From JBKJML01 sp046596415 (lineage in GTDB: Bacteria > Actinomycetota > Thermoleophilia > Gaiellales > Gaiellaceae): DNA of 13,697 nt. Numbering within the stretch: the stretch's first letter is position 1; each line of letters starts with the position of its first letter. This document shows positions 1 through 6,200 of the stretch, in pieces. The notes under the pieces were generated by a model. That model did no database searches, was not told where the DNA came from, and was given only the letters and a program-made list of their open reading frames with translations. The translations under genes and the position numbers were made by a program. Where the stretch lies: assembly GCA_046596415.1 (NCBI GenBank), contig JBKJML010000012.1, forward strand, positions 1-13,697, written 5' to 3'.

Positions 1-1216
1 CGTCGAGCTCGCCGTCGTCCTTGCGGAACTTCATCAGGTTCAGGGAGGACAGGTTGCAGGCCGAGTCGTCGATGTGCATGTACTCCGAGCACGGGTTCGA
101 CGCGTTGATCCGGCCGGAGTTCGGGCACGTGTGCCACGCGTTGATCGTCGTGTCGTACTGCACGCCGGGGTCGGCGCACTGCCACGAAGCCTCGGCGATC
201 TGCAGCATCAGCTTGCGGGCGTCGATCGTCTCGACGACGGAGCCGTCGGTGCGAGCGGTGAGGTTCCACTCCTTGCCCTCGATCACGGCCTCCATGAAGG
301 AGTCCGTGACGCGGACCGAGTTGTTCGCGTTCTGGTACTGGATCGAGGCCCAGTCCGGCGAGTCGAGCGACATGTCGTAGCCGGCCTGCTCGAGGACGCG
401 CGCCTTGCGCTCCTCCTTGGCCTTGCACCAGATGAACTCCTCGACGTCCGGGTGGTCGACGTCGAGCACGACCATCTTCGCCGCACGGCGCGTCTTGCCG
501 CCCGACTTGATCGTGCCGGCGGACGCGTCGGCGCCGCGCATGAACGAGACCGGGCCGGACGCGTAGCCGCCCTTCGAGAGCTGCTCCTTCGAGGAGCGGA
601 GCTTCGAGAGGTTGAGGCCGGAGCCGGAGCCACCGCGGAAGATGACGCCCTCACGCCGGATCCAGTCGAGGATCGACTCCATCGAGTCGTCGATCGAGAG
701 GATGAAGCAGGCGGAGCATTGCGGCTTCTCCTCGAAGCCGACGTTGAACCAGACCGGGCTGTTGAAGGAGGCAAGCTGGTTGACGAGGATCGCCTTCAGC
801 TCGGCCTCGAACGTGTCACCCTCGTCGGCCGTCTCGAAGTAGCCGCCGTCGCGGCCCCAGCCGCCGATCGTGTCGACGATACGGCCGACCATCTGCTTGA
901 CGCTGCGCTCGCGCTCCGGCGAGCTGAGCCGGCCCCGGAAATATTTCTGCGCGACGATGTTCGTTGCCGTCTGGGACCAGAACTTCGGGAACTCGACGTT
1001 GCGCTGCTCGAACGCTGGCCCGTCCTTCCCCGGGATGATCGCGTCCCGGAGCTCCCACTCGATCTCGTCGAACGGATCGCGGCCCGGGATCGTGAAGTAC
1101 CGACCCGGCGCGACGCGCGCGGCGTCGTCGAGGACGACGTTTTGCACTTCTTCGGTGGCCCCTGTTACCTCCGGGGCCGCTTCTGTTCCTTGCGGGGCTT
1201 CCTTTGCGGTCGCCAT
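1..1216 (-). CDS. nrdJ: Adenosylcobalamin-dependent (class II) ribonucleotide reductase, N-terminal part, cut by window edge
   Basis: Reduces ribonucleotides to deoxyribonucleotides in the cytoplasm using an adenosylcobalamin-derived radical (known of the family). The 405 visible codons start at ATG 1216-1214, with GGGAGG about 5 nt upstream. Visible landmarks are SFNSPVWFNVG near residue 150, the first active-site cysteine region QCSAC at 166-170, a glycine-rich FRGGSGSGLNLSKLR stretch near 193, and the radical-site motif NPCSE at 374-378, where Cys376 would carry the thiyl radical and Glu378 acts in catalysis. This arrangement matches the long NrdJ type rather than class I NrdA or class III NrdD. 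The remaining C-terminal half lies beyond position 1. Residues 1-30 are an unconserved-looking Ala/Glu-rich leader. The gene sits alone downstream of a 238-bp spacer, so it probably has its own promoter. Family call is firm; the cofactor is inferred from the family. Confidence 0.95.
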   Translation of the reverse strand, partial: MATAKEAPQGTEAAPEVTGATEEVQNVVLDDAARVAPGRYFTIPGRDPFDEIEWELRDAIIPGKDGPAFEQRNVEFPKFWSQTATNIVAQKYFRGRLSSPERERSVKQMVGRIVDTIGGWGRDGGYFETADEGDTFEAELKAILVNQLASFNSPVWFNVGFEEKPQCSACFILSIDDSMESILDWIRREGVIFRGGSGSGLNLSKLRSSKEQLSKGGYASGPVSFMRGADASAGTIKSGGKTRRAAKMVVLDVDHPDVEEFIWCKAKEERKARVLEQAGYDMSLDSPDWASIQYQNANNSVRVTDSFMEAVIEGKEWNLTARTDGSVVETIDARKLMLQIAEASWQCADPGVQYDTTINAWHTCPNSGRINASNPCSEYMHIDDSACNLSSLNLMKFRKDDGELD

Positions 1217-1362
1217 CTGTTCCTCCCAAGCCGGTCCTGACGTCAACGAGATCGCCTGTCCCTGCGGCACTGCCGGTGAGGCCAAGCGGACTGGCTACGA
1301 TAGGAGGCGGCTCGGACGGAGGCGCCCGCCCGATGCGACTTTGTGCGCGTCAAAAAGCCTGC

Positions 1363-1376
1363 AAATTGCGGAATTT
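1363..1376. promoter_or_regulatory. AT-rich inverted repeat just downstream of the predicted nrdJ start point
   Basis: AAATT and AATTT flank a 4-base GCGG spacer. It is one of the few AT-rich words in this GC-rich stretch and would sit at about +4 to +18 relative to the predicted start point, a typical repressor position. It does not match the NrdR box consensus I know. Operator function is inference. Confidence 0.3.
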
Positions 1377-1386
1377 CGATCTCCCC

Positions 1387-1395
1387 ATGATACCA
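1387..1395 (-). promoter_or_regulatory. Candidate extended -10 promoter element for nrdJ
   Basis: Read on the minus strand this is TGG followed by TATCAT, a TGn-extended -10 hexamer matching 5 of 6 consensus bases. No good -35 is seen 16-18 bp upstream, which fits an extended -10 promoter. Transcription would start near 1380 and give a leader of roughly 165 nt before the nrdJ ATG. I looked for a cobalamin riboswitch and a NrdR box in that leader and recognised neither. Confidence 0.4.
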
Positions 1396-1397
1396 GA

Positions 1398-1411
1398 CCG
1401 GCGGTCGCCGG
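1398..1411. repeat. Perfect GC-rich inverted repeat upstream of the nrdJ -10 element
   Basis: CCGGCG and CGCCGG flank a 2-base spacer. It occupies about -18 to -31 relative to the predicted nrdJ start point and lies 44 bp past the stop of the upstream gene. No T-run follows on either strand, so a terminator is unlikely. It may be an operator or chance in GC-rich DNA. Confidence 0.3.
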
Positions 1412-1454
1412 CAGCGTGTCCGGAGACTAGACGATCGTCGTCGCGCGAGCTTCT

Positions 1455-2057
1455 TTAGCCCGGCAGGCGGCGGGCCTGGACGCGGCGCACGACGTAGCCC
1501 GCGGAACCAGCGAGCACGAGGAGGCCGGCGATCGAGCCCAGCACGATCAGGGGAATCGGCACCGAGCTCGCATCGTTCGAGCCCGCCTTGTCGAGCACGT
1601 CGTTGAACACGCCGTCCTTCGAGCCGCCCGAGCTGTCGCGACCGCTCGTCGGGCCGGTCCCCGTGCGGTCCTTGCCCGGGACGACGCCGCCGGGGGTCGG
1701 GTCGTGCGTGTCCTTCTTCGGGACGAGCTTGCCACGGATCGCGAGCTGCAGGGCGCGCTGGATGTCCTCCTTCGCGCTCGAGTAATCGACGACGTCGACG
1801 GGGAGGCCGTCGATCGCATCGTCGTAGCAGTGCAGCGGGTAGATCTTGTCGACCCGACCGTTGTCGTACCAGTCGCCGACCACGTCGTCACCGCAGTCGC
1901 GTGCAGCCGCCACTCCAGGCCCTGCGAGGGAGCCGAGGACGAGCACGACGGCGAGCACGGGCAGCGCCAGGAGGCGGGCGCGGCGGGTGCGTCGAGAGGG
2001 CGGTGGGGTTGTAGTCAACGTGTGGCGAAGCGGGGGAAAACGGCGTTGTCCGCGCAT
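1455..2057 (-). CDS. Small exported protein with C-terminal membrane anchor, unknown function
   Basis: Predicted 200-residue protein of no recognised function. A basic N-terminus (residues 1-27, several Arg) leads into a hydrophobic core at about 29-50 ending in an Ala-rich cleavage-like site (GVAAA/RDCG near 52), so export is likely. The predicted outside part has a conserved-looking stretch, NGRVDKIYPLHCYDDAIDGL at 67-86, and exactly two cysteines, C55 and C77, which could form a disulfide. A Gly/Ser/Thr/Asp-rich linker (about 115-150) joins a second hydrophobic segment at 166-190 followed by an Arg-rich tail, as in a stop-transfer anchor. There is no LPXTG motif. The chosen ATG precedes the signal peptide, with GGAGAG about 14 nt upstream, so the start is uncertain; a TTG at codon 14 is an alternative. 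It diverges from the O-antigen-ligase-like gene, suggesting a cell-surface role (inference). Confidence 0.8.
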   Translation of the reverse strand: MRGQRRFPPLRHTLTTTPPPSRRTRRARLLALPVLAVVLVLGSLAGPGVAAARDCGDDVVGDWYDNGRVDKIYPLHCYDDAIDGLPVDVVDYSSAKEDIQRALQLAIRGKLVPKKDTHDPTPGGVVPGKDRTGTGPTSGRDSSGGSKDGVFNDVLDKAGSNDASSVPIPLIVLGSIAGLLVLAGSAGYVVRRVQARRLPG

Positions 2058-2126
2058 CGTTGGTCGAGAGTCTCTCCGACGAGGGTGATGGCCGGGTGAG
2101 CCGTACGTAAACGGTTTGTAAAGGGC

Positions 2127-2160
2127 GGGGAGGCCCGCGAAGCTATGGTAGCTTGCGGGC
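2127..2160 (+). promoter_or_regulatory. Shine-Dalgarno-like GGGGAG followed by a strong hairpin abutting the start codon
   Basis: GGGGAG at 2127-2132 is followed at once by a 12-bp stem: GCCCGC (2133-2138), one bulged G, AAGCTA (2140-2145), a TGG loop, TAGCTT (2149-2154) and GCGGGC (2155-2160). The ATG of the next gene is at 2162. No Shine-Dalgarno sequence lies at normal distance, so folding would bring the GGGGAG next to the start codon; otherwise the hairpin may repress translation or be part of a regulator site. Confidence 0.45.
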
Positions 2161-2161
2161 G

Positions 2162-4123
2162 ATGCGGAGGGCGCTAGCAGGCGCGTCGAACGTGCCTCGT
2201 GCCCGCGCAGCGGCCCTTGCCGCGATCGCGGCCGTGCTCGTCGTCTCGCTCTACGCGGGCGGCGCTGACGACGACACTCTCCTCGTCTGGCCGGGTGGCG
2301 CCGCGCTCGTCGTCCTCGCCCTGACCCTCGCGGCCGCTGCCGCCGGGCTCCTGCCGCTCGCCTCGCCCTCGCGCGCAGGCTTGGCGCTCCTCGCGGCGAC
2401 GGGCGGGATTGCAGCGTGGAGCGGCGCCTCGATCGGTTGGTCGATCGCCCCCGACCTTTCGTGGGGCGACCTGAATCGCGGCCTCGTCTACGTCGCACTC
2501 CTCGCGCTCGGCGCCGTTGCCGGCTCAGCCGGGCCTCGGGCCTGCCGTCTCGCCGCCACGGGCTTGGCCTTGCTGCTCGCCGTCGCTCTGCTCTGGGCGC
2601 TCGCCGGCAAGGCGGTGCCGGCGCTCTTCCCTGACGGTGCCCGCGCGCCGCGCCTCCGCAACCCGGTCGGCTACTGGAACGCGCTCGCGCTTGCCGCCAC
2701 AGCAACGCTCGTGCTCGGTACGTGGCTTGCGTCGCGACCCGGGCATCCTCGCCTGCACCGCGTCGTAGGGGCGGTGCTCACGTACGCGGCCGCGGTCGCG
2801 ATCCCGCTCACCGGCTCGAGGACAGGCTTGGCTATGGGTGCTCTCGCGCTCGCTGCGTGGCTTGCGCTCGGTCACGACCGGCTCGAGAGCGCAGTCGTGA
2901 TCGCCGTCACGGCGGTGCCTGGGGCGCTTGTCGGCGCGCTCGCTCTCACCCGGCCGGGGATCGGCGACGCGGGCGCGTCCCATTCGCAACGCGTCGCCGA
3001 CGGAGTGCTTTTCGCGCTCGTCGTCGTCGGCGTGGGGGCAGGCGTCGTGGTCGTCGCGGCTGCGCTCGCCTCACGGAGCGCGTCGGAGGCGCACCGGCGC
3101 TTGCTCGGCCGTGGCCTTGCGACCGCCGGAGCGCTCCTGGCGGCTGCCCTTGTCGTCGTCCTCCTCGTCGCAGCAGGAAGCCCGCGCGGCTGGGTCTCGG
3201 ATTTCACCGGCGCGGGTGGCGCTCAGGTCGCAAACGACCCGGGACGCCTGGGCAGCTTCAACTCCAACAACCGGTGGCGCTGGTGGAATGAGGCGTGGGA
3301 CACCTTCGCCGACGAGCCCGTGCACGGCACGGGCGCGCGGACCTTCTCGCTGGCGAGAAAGCGCATTCGCGAGAACGCCCTCGAGGTGAGCGAACCGCAC
3401 TCGCTTCCACTTCAGGCCCTCTCCGACACCGGCGTCGTCGGGCTCGCGTTGCTCGCTGCGGCGATCGCTGCGGGCGCCGCCACCGCGGTCGGCGCCCGCC
3501 GTCGGCTCCAGGGTGGCGAACGCGCCGCTGCAGCGGCGCTCGCCTTGCTTCCCGCGAGTTGGGTCGTGTTCGCGCTCGTCGACTACACACGGGATTTCGT
3601 CGCAGTCGGCGCACCGGCGTTCGTCGCGCTCGGCGTGCTCATGACAGCGGGCCGTCCAACGGCTCGGCCACAACGCCTGCCGCTTCTTGTCGCCGCAGCG
3701 CTCGCACTTGCCGCGACCGCGTCGCTCGCCTCGCCGTGGCTTTCGGATCGGAGCCTCGACCGGGTTGGGGCGGCACTCGAACGGCGCGACGTGCCGGCGG
3801 CGCTTGCCGCCGCCGACCGGGCCGAGTCGTTCGACCCGTTCTCGCCCGCGCCACTCATCGCGCGGGCACGCGCCTACGAGGTCGGCGGCCGGCGCGGCGA
3901 GGCGCAACGGGCGTACGCGGATGGGGTGCGGCGCCAGCCCGACAATGCGGAGACGTGGTACTTGCTCGGTGAGTTCGAGCTCGACGTTCAGCACGACGCC
4001 TGCAACGGCTACACGCACCTGAACCGCGCCTACACGCTCGACCGCTACGGGCCTGCCGGGGAGGCGGGCGGCGCGCTCGACCGCGCGCGAGCCGTCGTCG
4101 ACTCCGGTCGCTGCGCCGGCTAG
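2162..4123 (+). CDS. O-antigen ligase/polymerase (Wzy_C)-like polytopic membrane protein with C-terminal TPR region
   Basis: A 653-residue membrane protein. Residues 15-335 form a series of hydrophobic helices carrying family-typical signatures: NPVGYWNALAL at 167-177 and PLTGSRTGLAMG at 215-226. A loop at about 340-415, predicted outside, holds SNNRWRWWNEAWDTF and EPVHGTGARTF and ends in EPHSLPLQALSDTGVVGL at 411-428, the His-containing motif typical of WaaL/Wzy/PglL enzymes. More helices run to about 528. Residues 530-650 are amphipathic repeats resembling tetratricopeptides. Such enzymes join or polymerise lipid-linked glycans outside the membrane. In an actinobacterium without lipopolysaccharide the acceptor is more likely a surface polysaccharide or protein (inference). 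ATG 2162 was chosen over TTG 2153, which lies inside a hairpin. Genes for an epimerase and a LytR_C protein face it, stopping 4 bp away. Confidence 0.88.
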   Translation: MRRALAGASNVPRARAAALAAIAAVLVVSLYAGGADDDTLLVWPGGAALVVLALTLAAAAAGLLPLASPSRAGLALLAATGGIAAWSGASIGWSIAPDLSWGDLNRGLVYVALLALGAVAGSAGPRACRLAATGLALLLAVALLWALAGKAVPALFPDGARAPRLRNPVGYWNALALAATATLVLGTWLASRPGHPRLHRVVGAVLTYAAAVAIPLTGSRTGLAMGALALAAWLALGHDRLESAVVIAVTAVPGALVGALALTRPGIGDAGASHSQRVADGVLFALVVVGVGAGVVVVAAALASRSASEAHRRLLGRGLATAGALLAAALVVVLLVAAGSPRGWVSDFTGAGGAQVANDPGRLGSFNSNNRWRWWNEAWDTFADEPVHGTGARTFSLARKRIRENALEVSEPHSLPLQALSDTGVVGLALLAAAIAAGAATAVGARRRLQGGERAAAAALALLPASWVVFALVDYTRDFVAVGAPAFVALGVLMTAGRPTARPQRLPLLVAAALALAATASLASPWLSDRSLDRVGAALERRDVPAALAAADRAESFDPFSPAPLIARARAYEVGGRRGEAQRAYADGVRRQPDNAETWYLLGEFELDVQHDACNGYTHLNRAYTLDRYGPAGEAGGALDRARAVVDSGRCAG

Positions 4124-4127
4124 GGGG

Positions 4128-4646
4128 TCAGGAGCCGGCGCCGACGACTACTGCGACGTGGGCGCCGGCGAGTTGCGTCGGGCGGAGGCCGTCGAGGGGG
4201 CCGACGATCTTCACGTGCAGGTCCCGCGCGAGGCGTGCAGCCTCGGGCGCGAAGCCCTGCCGGTACATGACGAGGGTGCGGGTGTAGTCCGACTTCGGCG
4301 CGTTGCCGACGCCCGCGATCCGGTAGCCGACGCCGCGGATCCGGGCCGACTCCGTTGCGGCGGCTCCTGAGACACCGCCACCGTTCAGGACGAGCACCGA
4401 CGTGCGGGCGCGCGGCAGCTTCGGCTCGGCCAGCGGCGTTGCGGCTGCAGCGCGGGCTGGTTCGATCGGGGCGAAAGCCTTGCTCTCGGCCGCTGCGGCG
4501 ACGTTGTTCGCGAGCGGCTTCGCGAGAACCACGACCCCGATCGCGACGAGCGCGACGAGTTCGAGGGCCGCCACGAGGCTCGCTACGACGGTCGCGGTAC
4601 GCCAGGGCCTGATCAGCGCATCGGGGGAGGAGACTGGGTGATCCAT
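4128..4646 (-). CDS. Membrane-anchored LytR_C (LytR/CpsA/Psr C-terminal) domain protein
   Basis: A 172-residue protein with a short cytoplasmic N-terminus, one hydrophobic helix at about 18-42, an Ala/Pro-rich linker (45-80) and a C-terminal domain at 82-170. The domain begins TSVLVLNGGGVSGAA and continues through GYRIAGVGNAPKSDYTRTLVMY and VGPLDG to AHVAVVVG, the pattern of the LytR_C domain found behind LytR-CpsA-Psr phosphotransferases or alone in Actinobacteria. No catalytic LCP domain is present, so it is not itself a glycopolymer transferase of that class. Its role is unknown; in this family it is usually associated with cell-wall glycopolymers. It follows the epimerase by 31 bp on the same strand, so the two are probably one operon. 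The Shine-Dalgarno signal before the ATG is weak. Confidence 0.82.
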   Translation of the reverse strand: MDHPVSSPDALIRPWRTATVVASLVAALELVALVAIGVVVLAKPLANNVAAAAESKAFAPIEPARAAAATPLAEPKLPRARTSVLVLNGGGVSGAAATESARIRGVGYRIAGVGNAPKSDYTRTLVMYRQGFAPEAARLARDLHVKIVGPLDGLRPTQLAGAHVAVVVGAGS

Positions 4647-4677
4647 CTGCGCCGGGTGGTTTCGGCGCCGACCGGGG

Positions 4678-5583
4678 CTAGTCCTCCTTGACCCACTTAA
4701 ACGTTGCCGCGAGCCCCTGGTCGAGCGGCGTCTCCGCGCGCCACCCGAGCGCCTGCCCCGCGAGAGCCGGGTCGATCACCGACCGCTGCACCTCGCCGAG
4801 CCTCGCGGGTGCGAGCTCCGCCGCGAGCTCGGACCCGACGACGCTCCGACAGGCCTCGTAGAGCTCGACGACGGAGGTCTCCTCGCCCGTGCCGACGTTG
4901 AGGACACCGCCCGTCAGGCCGGGGCCGCCGAGCATCGCGCGGACGACGTCACCGACGTAGACGTAGTCGCGGGTCTGGCTGCCGTCGCCGTAGATCTTCG
5001 GCGCGTGCCCCTCGTGAAGCGCACGCAGGAAGATCGCAACGACGCCTGCCTCGCCGTGCGGATCCTGTCGGGGCCCGTAGACGTTGCCGAACCTGAACGA
5101 GACGTGGGTGCAGCCGTAGAGGCGGTTGTAGGTGGCCAGATACTCCTCGGCGCAGAGCTTCGAGGTCCCGTAGGGGGCGAGGGGGCGGCGCGGCGCATCC
5201 TCCGGCGCCGCTCCGTCGCACTCGCCGTAGATCGCGCCGCCCGTCGAGGCGAACAGCACCTGAGCGCCGTGGGGGCGCGCAGCTTCGAGCAGCGCGACGG
5301 TGGCGAGCACATTCACCTGCGCATCGAAGAGCGGGTCGGCGATCGACCTGCGTACGTCCATCTGCGCCGCGAGATGGAAGATCGACTCGGGCCGGACGGC
5401 GTCGAGGATCTCGCCCAGCCCGGCGCGGATGTCGGCTTCGTGAAAGGTCGCGCCGGTGGGAACCTGCTCCCGTTTGCCGCTCGAAAGGTCGTCGACGACA
5501 TGCACCTCGTCGCCGCGTGCGACGAGCGAATCGACGACGTGCGAGCCGATGAAGCCGGCACCCCCTGTGACGACCGCCCGCAC
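4678..5583 (-). CDS. galE: NAD-dependent sugar-nucleotide epimerase, UDP-glucose 4-epimerase type
   Basis: A 301-residue extended short-chain dehydrogenase. GGAGFIG at 7-13 is the NAD-binding glycine motif, VVDDLSSGKRE at 29-39 the adenine-ribose side, FHLAAQMDVRRS at 69-80 is typical of GalE-like epimerases, S113/T114 is the catalytic Ser/Thr, and YGTSK at 138-142 gives the catalytic Tyr138 and Lys142. FRFGNVYGPRQ (163-173) and IYGDGSQTRDYVYVGDVV (197-214) shape the sugar-nucleotide site. It probably interconverts UDP-hexoses for surface glycans; the exact substrate (UDP-Glc, UDP-GlcNAc or another) cannot be read from sequence. The GTG at 5583-5581 was chosen because AAGGA lies 7 nt upstream and the Rossmann strand begins directly. 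It leads a likely operon with the LytR_C gene and diverges from tmk across only 20 bp. Confidence 0.88.
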   Translation of the reverse strand: MRAVVTGGAGFIGSHVVDSLVARGDEVHVVDDLSSGKREQVPTGATFHEADIRAGLGEILDAVRPESIFHLAAQMDVRRSIADPLFDAQVNVLATVALLEAARPHGAQVLFASTGGAIYGECDGAAPEDAPRRPLAPYGTSKLCAEEYLATYNRLYGCTHVSFRFGNVYGPRQDPHGEAGVVAIFLRALHEGHAPKIYGDGSQTRDYVYVGDVVRAMLGGPGLTGGVLNVGTGEETSVVELYEACRSVVGSELAAELAPARLGEVQRSVIDPALAGQALGWRAETPLDQGLAATFKWVKED

Positions 5584-5594
5584 AGCCGTATCCT
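5567..5594 (+). promoter_or_regulatory. Candidate promoter for tmk-holB, overlapping the galE start and Shine-Dalgarno
   Basis: GTGACG at 5567-5572 (4 of 6 against TTGACA) and TATCCT at 5589-5594 (4 of 6 against TATAAT) are 16 bp apart. Transcription would start about 6-9 bp later, at or near the GTG start of tmk at 5604, giving a leaderless or almost leaderless mRNA. This fits the lack of a Shine-Dalgarno sequence before tmk. The -10 overlaps the minus-strand AAGGA of galE. Both boxes are weak. Confidence 0.35.
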
Positions 5595-5603
5595 TGCAGA
5601 CCT

Positions 5604-6200
5604 GTGTTCGTGACGTTCGAAGGCCTCGACGGGGCCGGCAAGACCACCCAGGTCGAGCTCCTCCGGGAGCGCCTGGAGCAAGAGGGCCGCGAGGTCGTCG
5701 CGACGCGCGAGCCGGGAGGGACGGAGCTCGGCGAGCGGATCCGGGAGCTTCTGCTCGGCGGCGTCCCCGTCGCACCCTGGGCCGAGGCAACGTTGTTCGC
5801 AGCGTCGCGCGCGCAGCACGTCGCCGAGGTGATCGGCCCGGCGCTCGAGCGCGGCGCCGTCGTCCTCTGCGACCGCTTCGTCGACTCTTCACTCGTCTAC
5901 CAGGGCGCGGCGCGCGGGCTCGGCGTCGAGGCCGTGCTCGAGCTGAACCTGCGTGCCACCGGCGGCCTGCTCCCCGACCGCACCTTCCTGCTGCACGTCC
6001 CCGTCGCGACCGCCGCCGCGCGGCTGGGCGACCGCCTCGATCGGATCGAGGCCGGCGGCGCCGCGCTGCTCGACCAGGTCGACGCCGCCTACCGCGCGCT
6101 CGCCGCTGCCAATCCCGAGCGGATCGTCGAGCTGGACGGAACGCTGCCCGCCGCCGAGCTCGCAGAGAGGATCCATGGAGCCCTTCGCACGCGTGCCTGA
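5604..6200 (+). CDS. tmk: Thymidylate kinase (dTMP kinase)
   Basis: Phosphorylates dTMP to dTDP with ATP, an essential step of dTTP synthesis in the cytoplasm. The protein has 198 residues, normal for the family. The P-loop is GLDGAGKTT at 7-15, TREPGGTELGERIR at 35-47 forms the dTMP-binding side, the DR motif is D90-R91 within CDRFVDSSLVYQG, and RLGDRLDRIEAGG at 140-152 is the lid region. The GTG start begins directly with the first beta strand FVTFEG, and no in-frame start is seen in the short spacer upstream. There is no clear Shine-Dalgarno sequence, so it may be translated from a leaderless mRNA. Its last 26 bp overlap holB, indicating translational coupling. It starts 20 bp from the divergent galE start. 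Confidence 0.96.
   Translation: MFVTFEGLDGAGKTTQVELLRERLEQEGREVVATREPGGTELGERIRELLLGGVPVAPWAEATLFAASRAQHVAEVIGPALERGAVVLCDRFVDSSLVYQGAARGLGVEAVLELNLRATGGLLPDRTFLLHVPVATAAARLGDRLDRIEAGGAALLDQVDAAYRALAAANPERIVELDGTLPAAELAERIHGALRTRA

Noticed and set aside
74..1240. Long plus-strand open frame (388 codons)
   Set aside because: Antisense shadow of nrdJ, whose minus-strand product carries clear catalytic motifs.
1250..1320. Cobalamin-riboswitch-like words on the plus strand (CTGTCCCTGCGGCACTG)
   Set aside because: On the wrong strand for nrdJ, without the GGTG/AATCC core upstream and without a downstream plus-strand gene nearby.
2058..2705. Upstream extension of the small exported protein frame to 2705
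   Set aside because: It runs antisense through the ligase-like gene and encodes Arg-rich, non-coding-like sequence; the signal peptide starts at ATG 2057.
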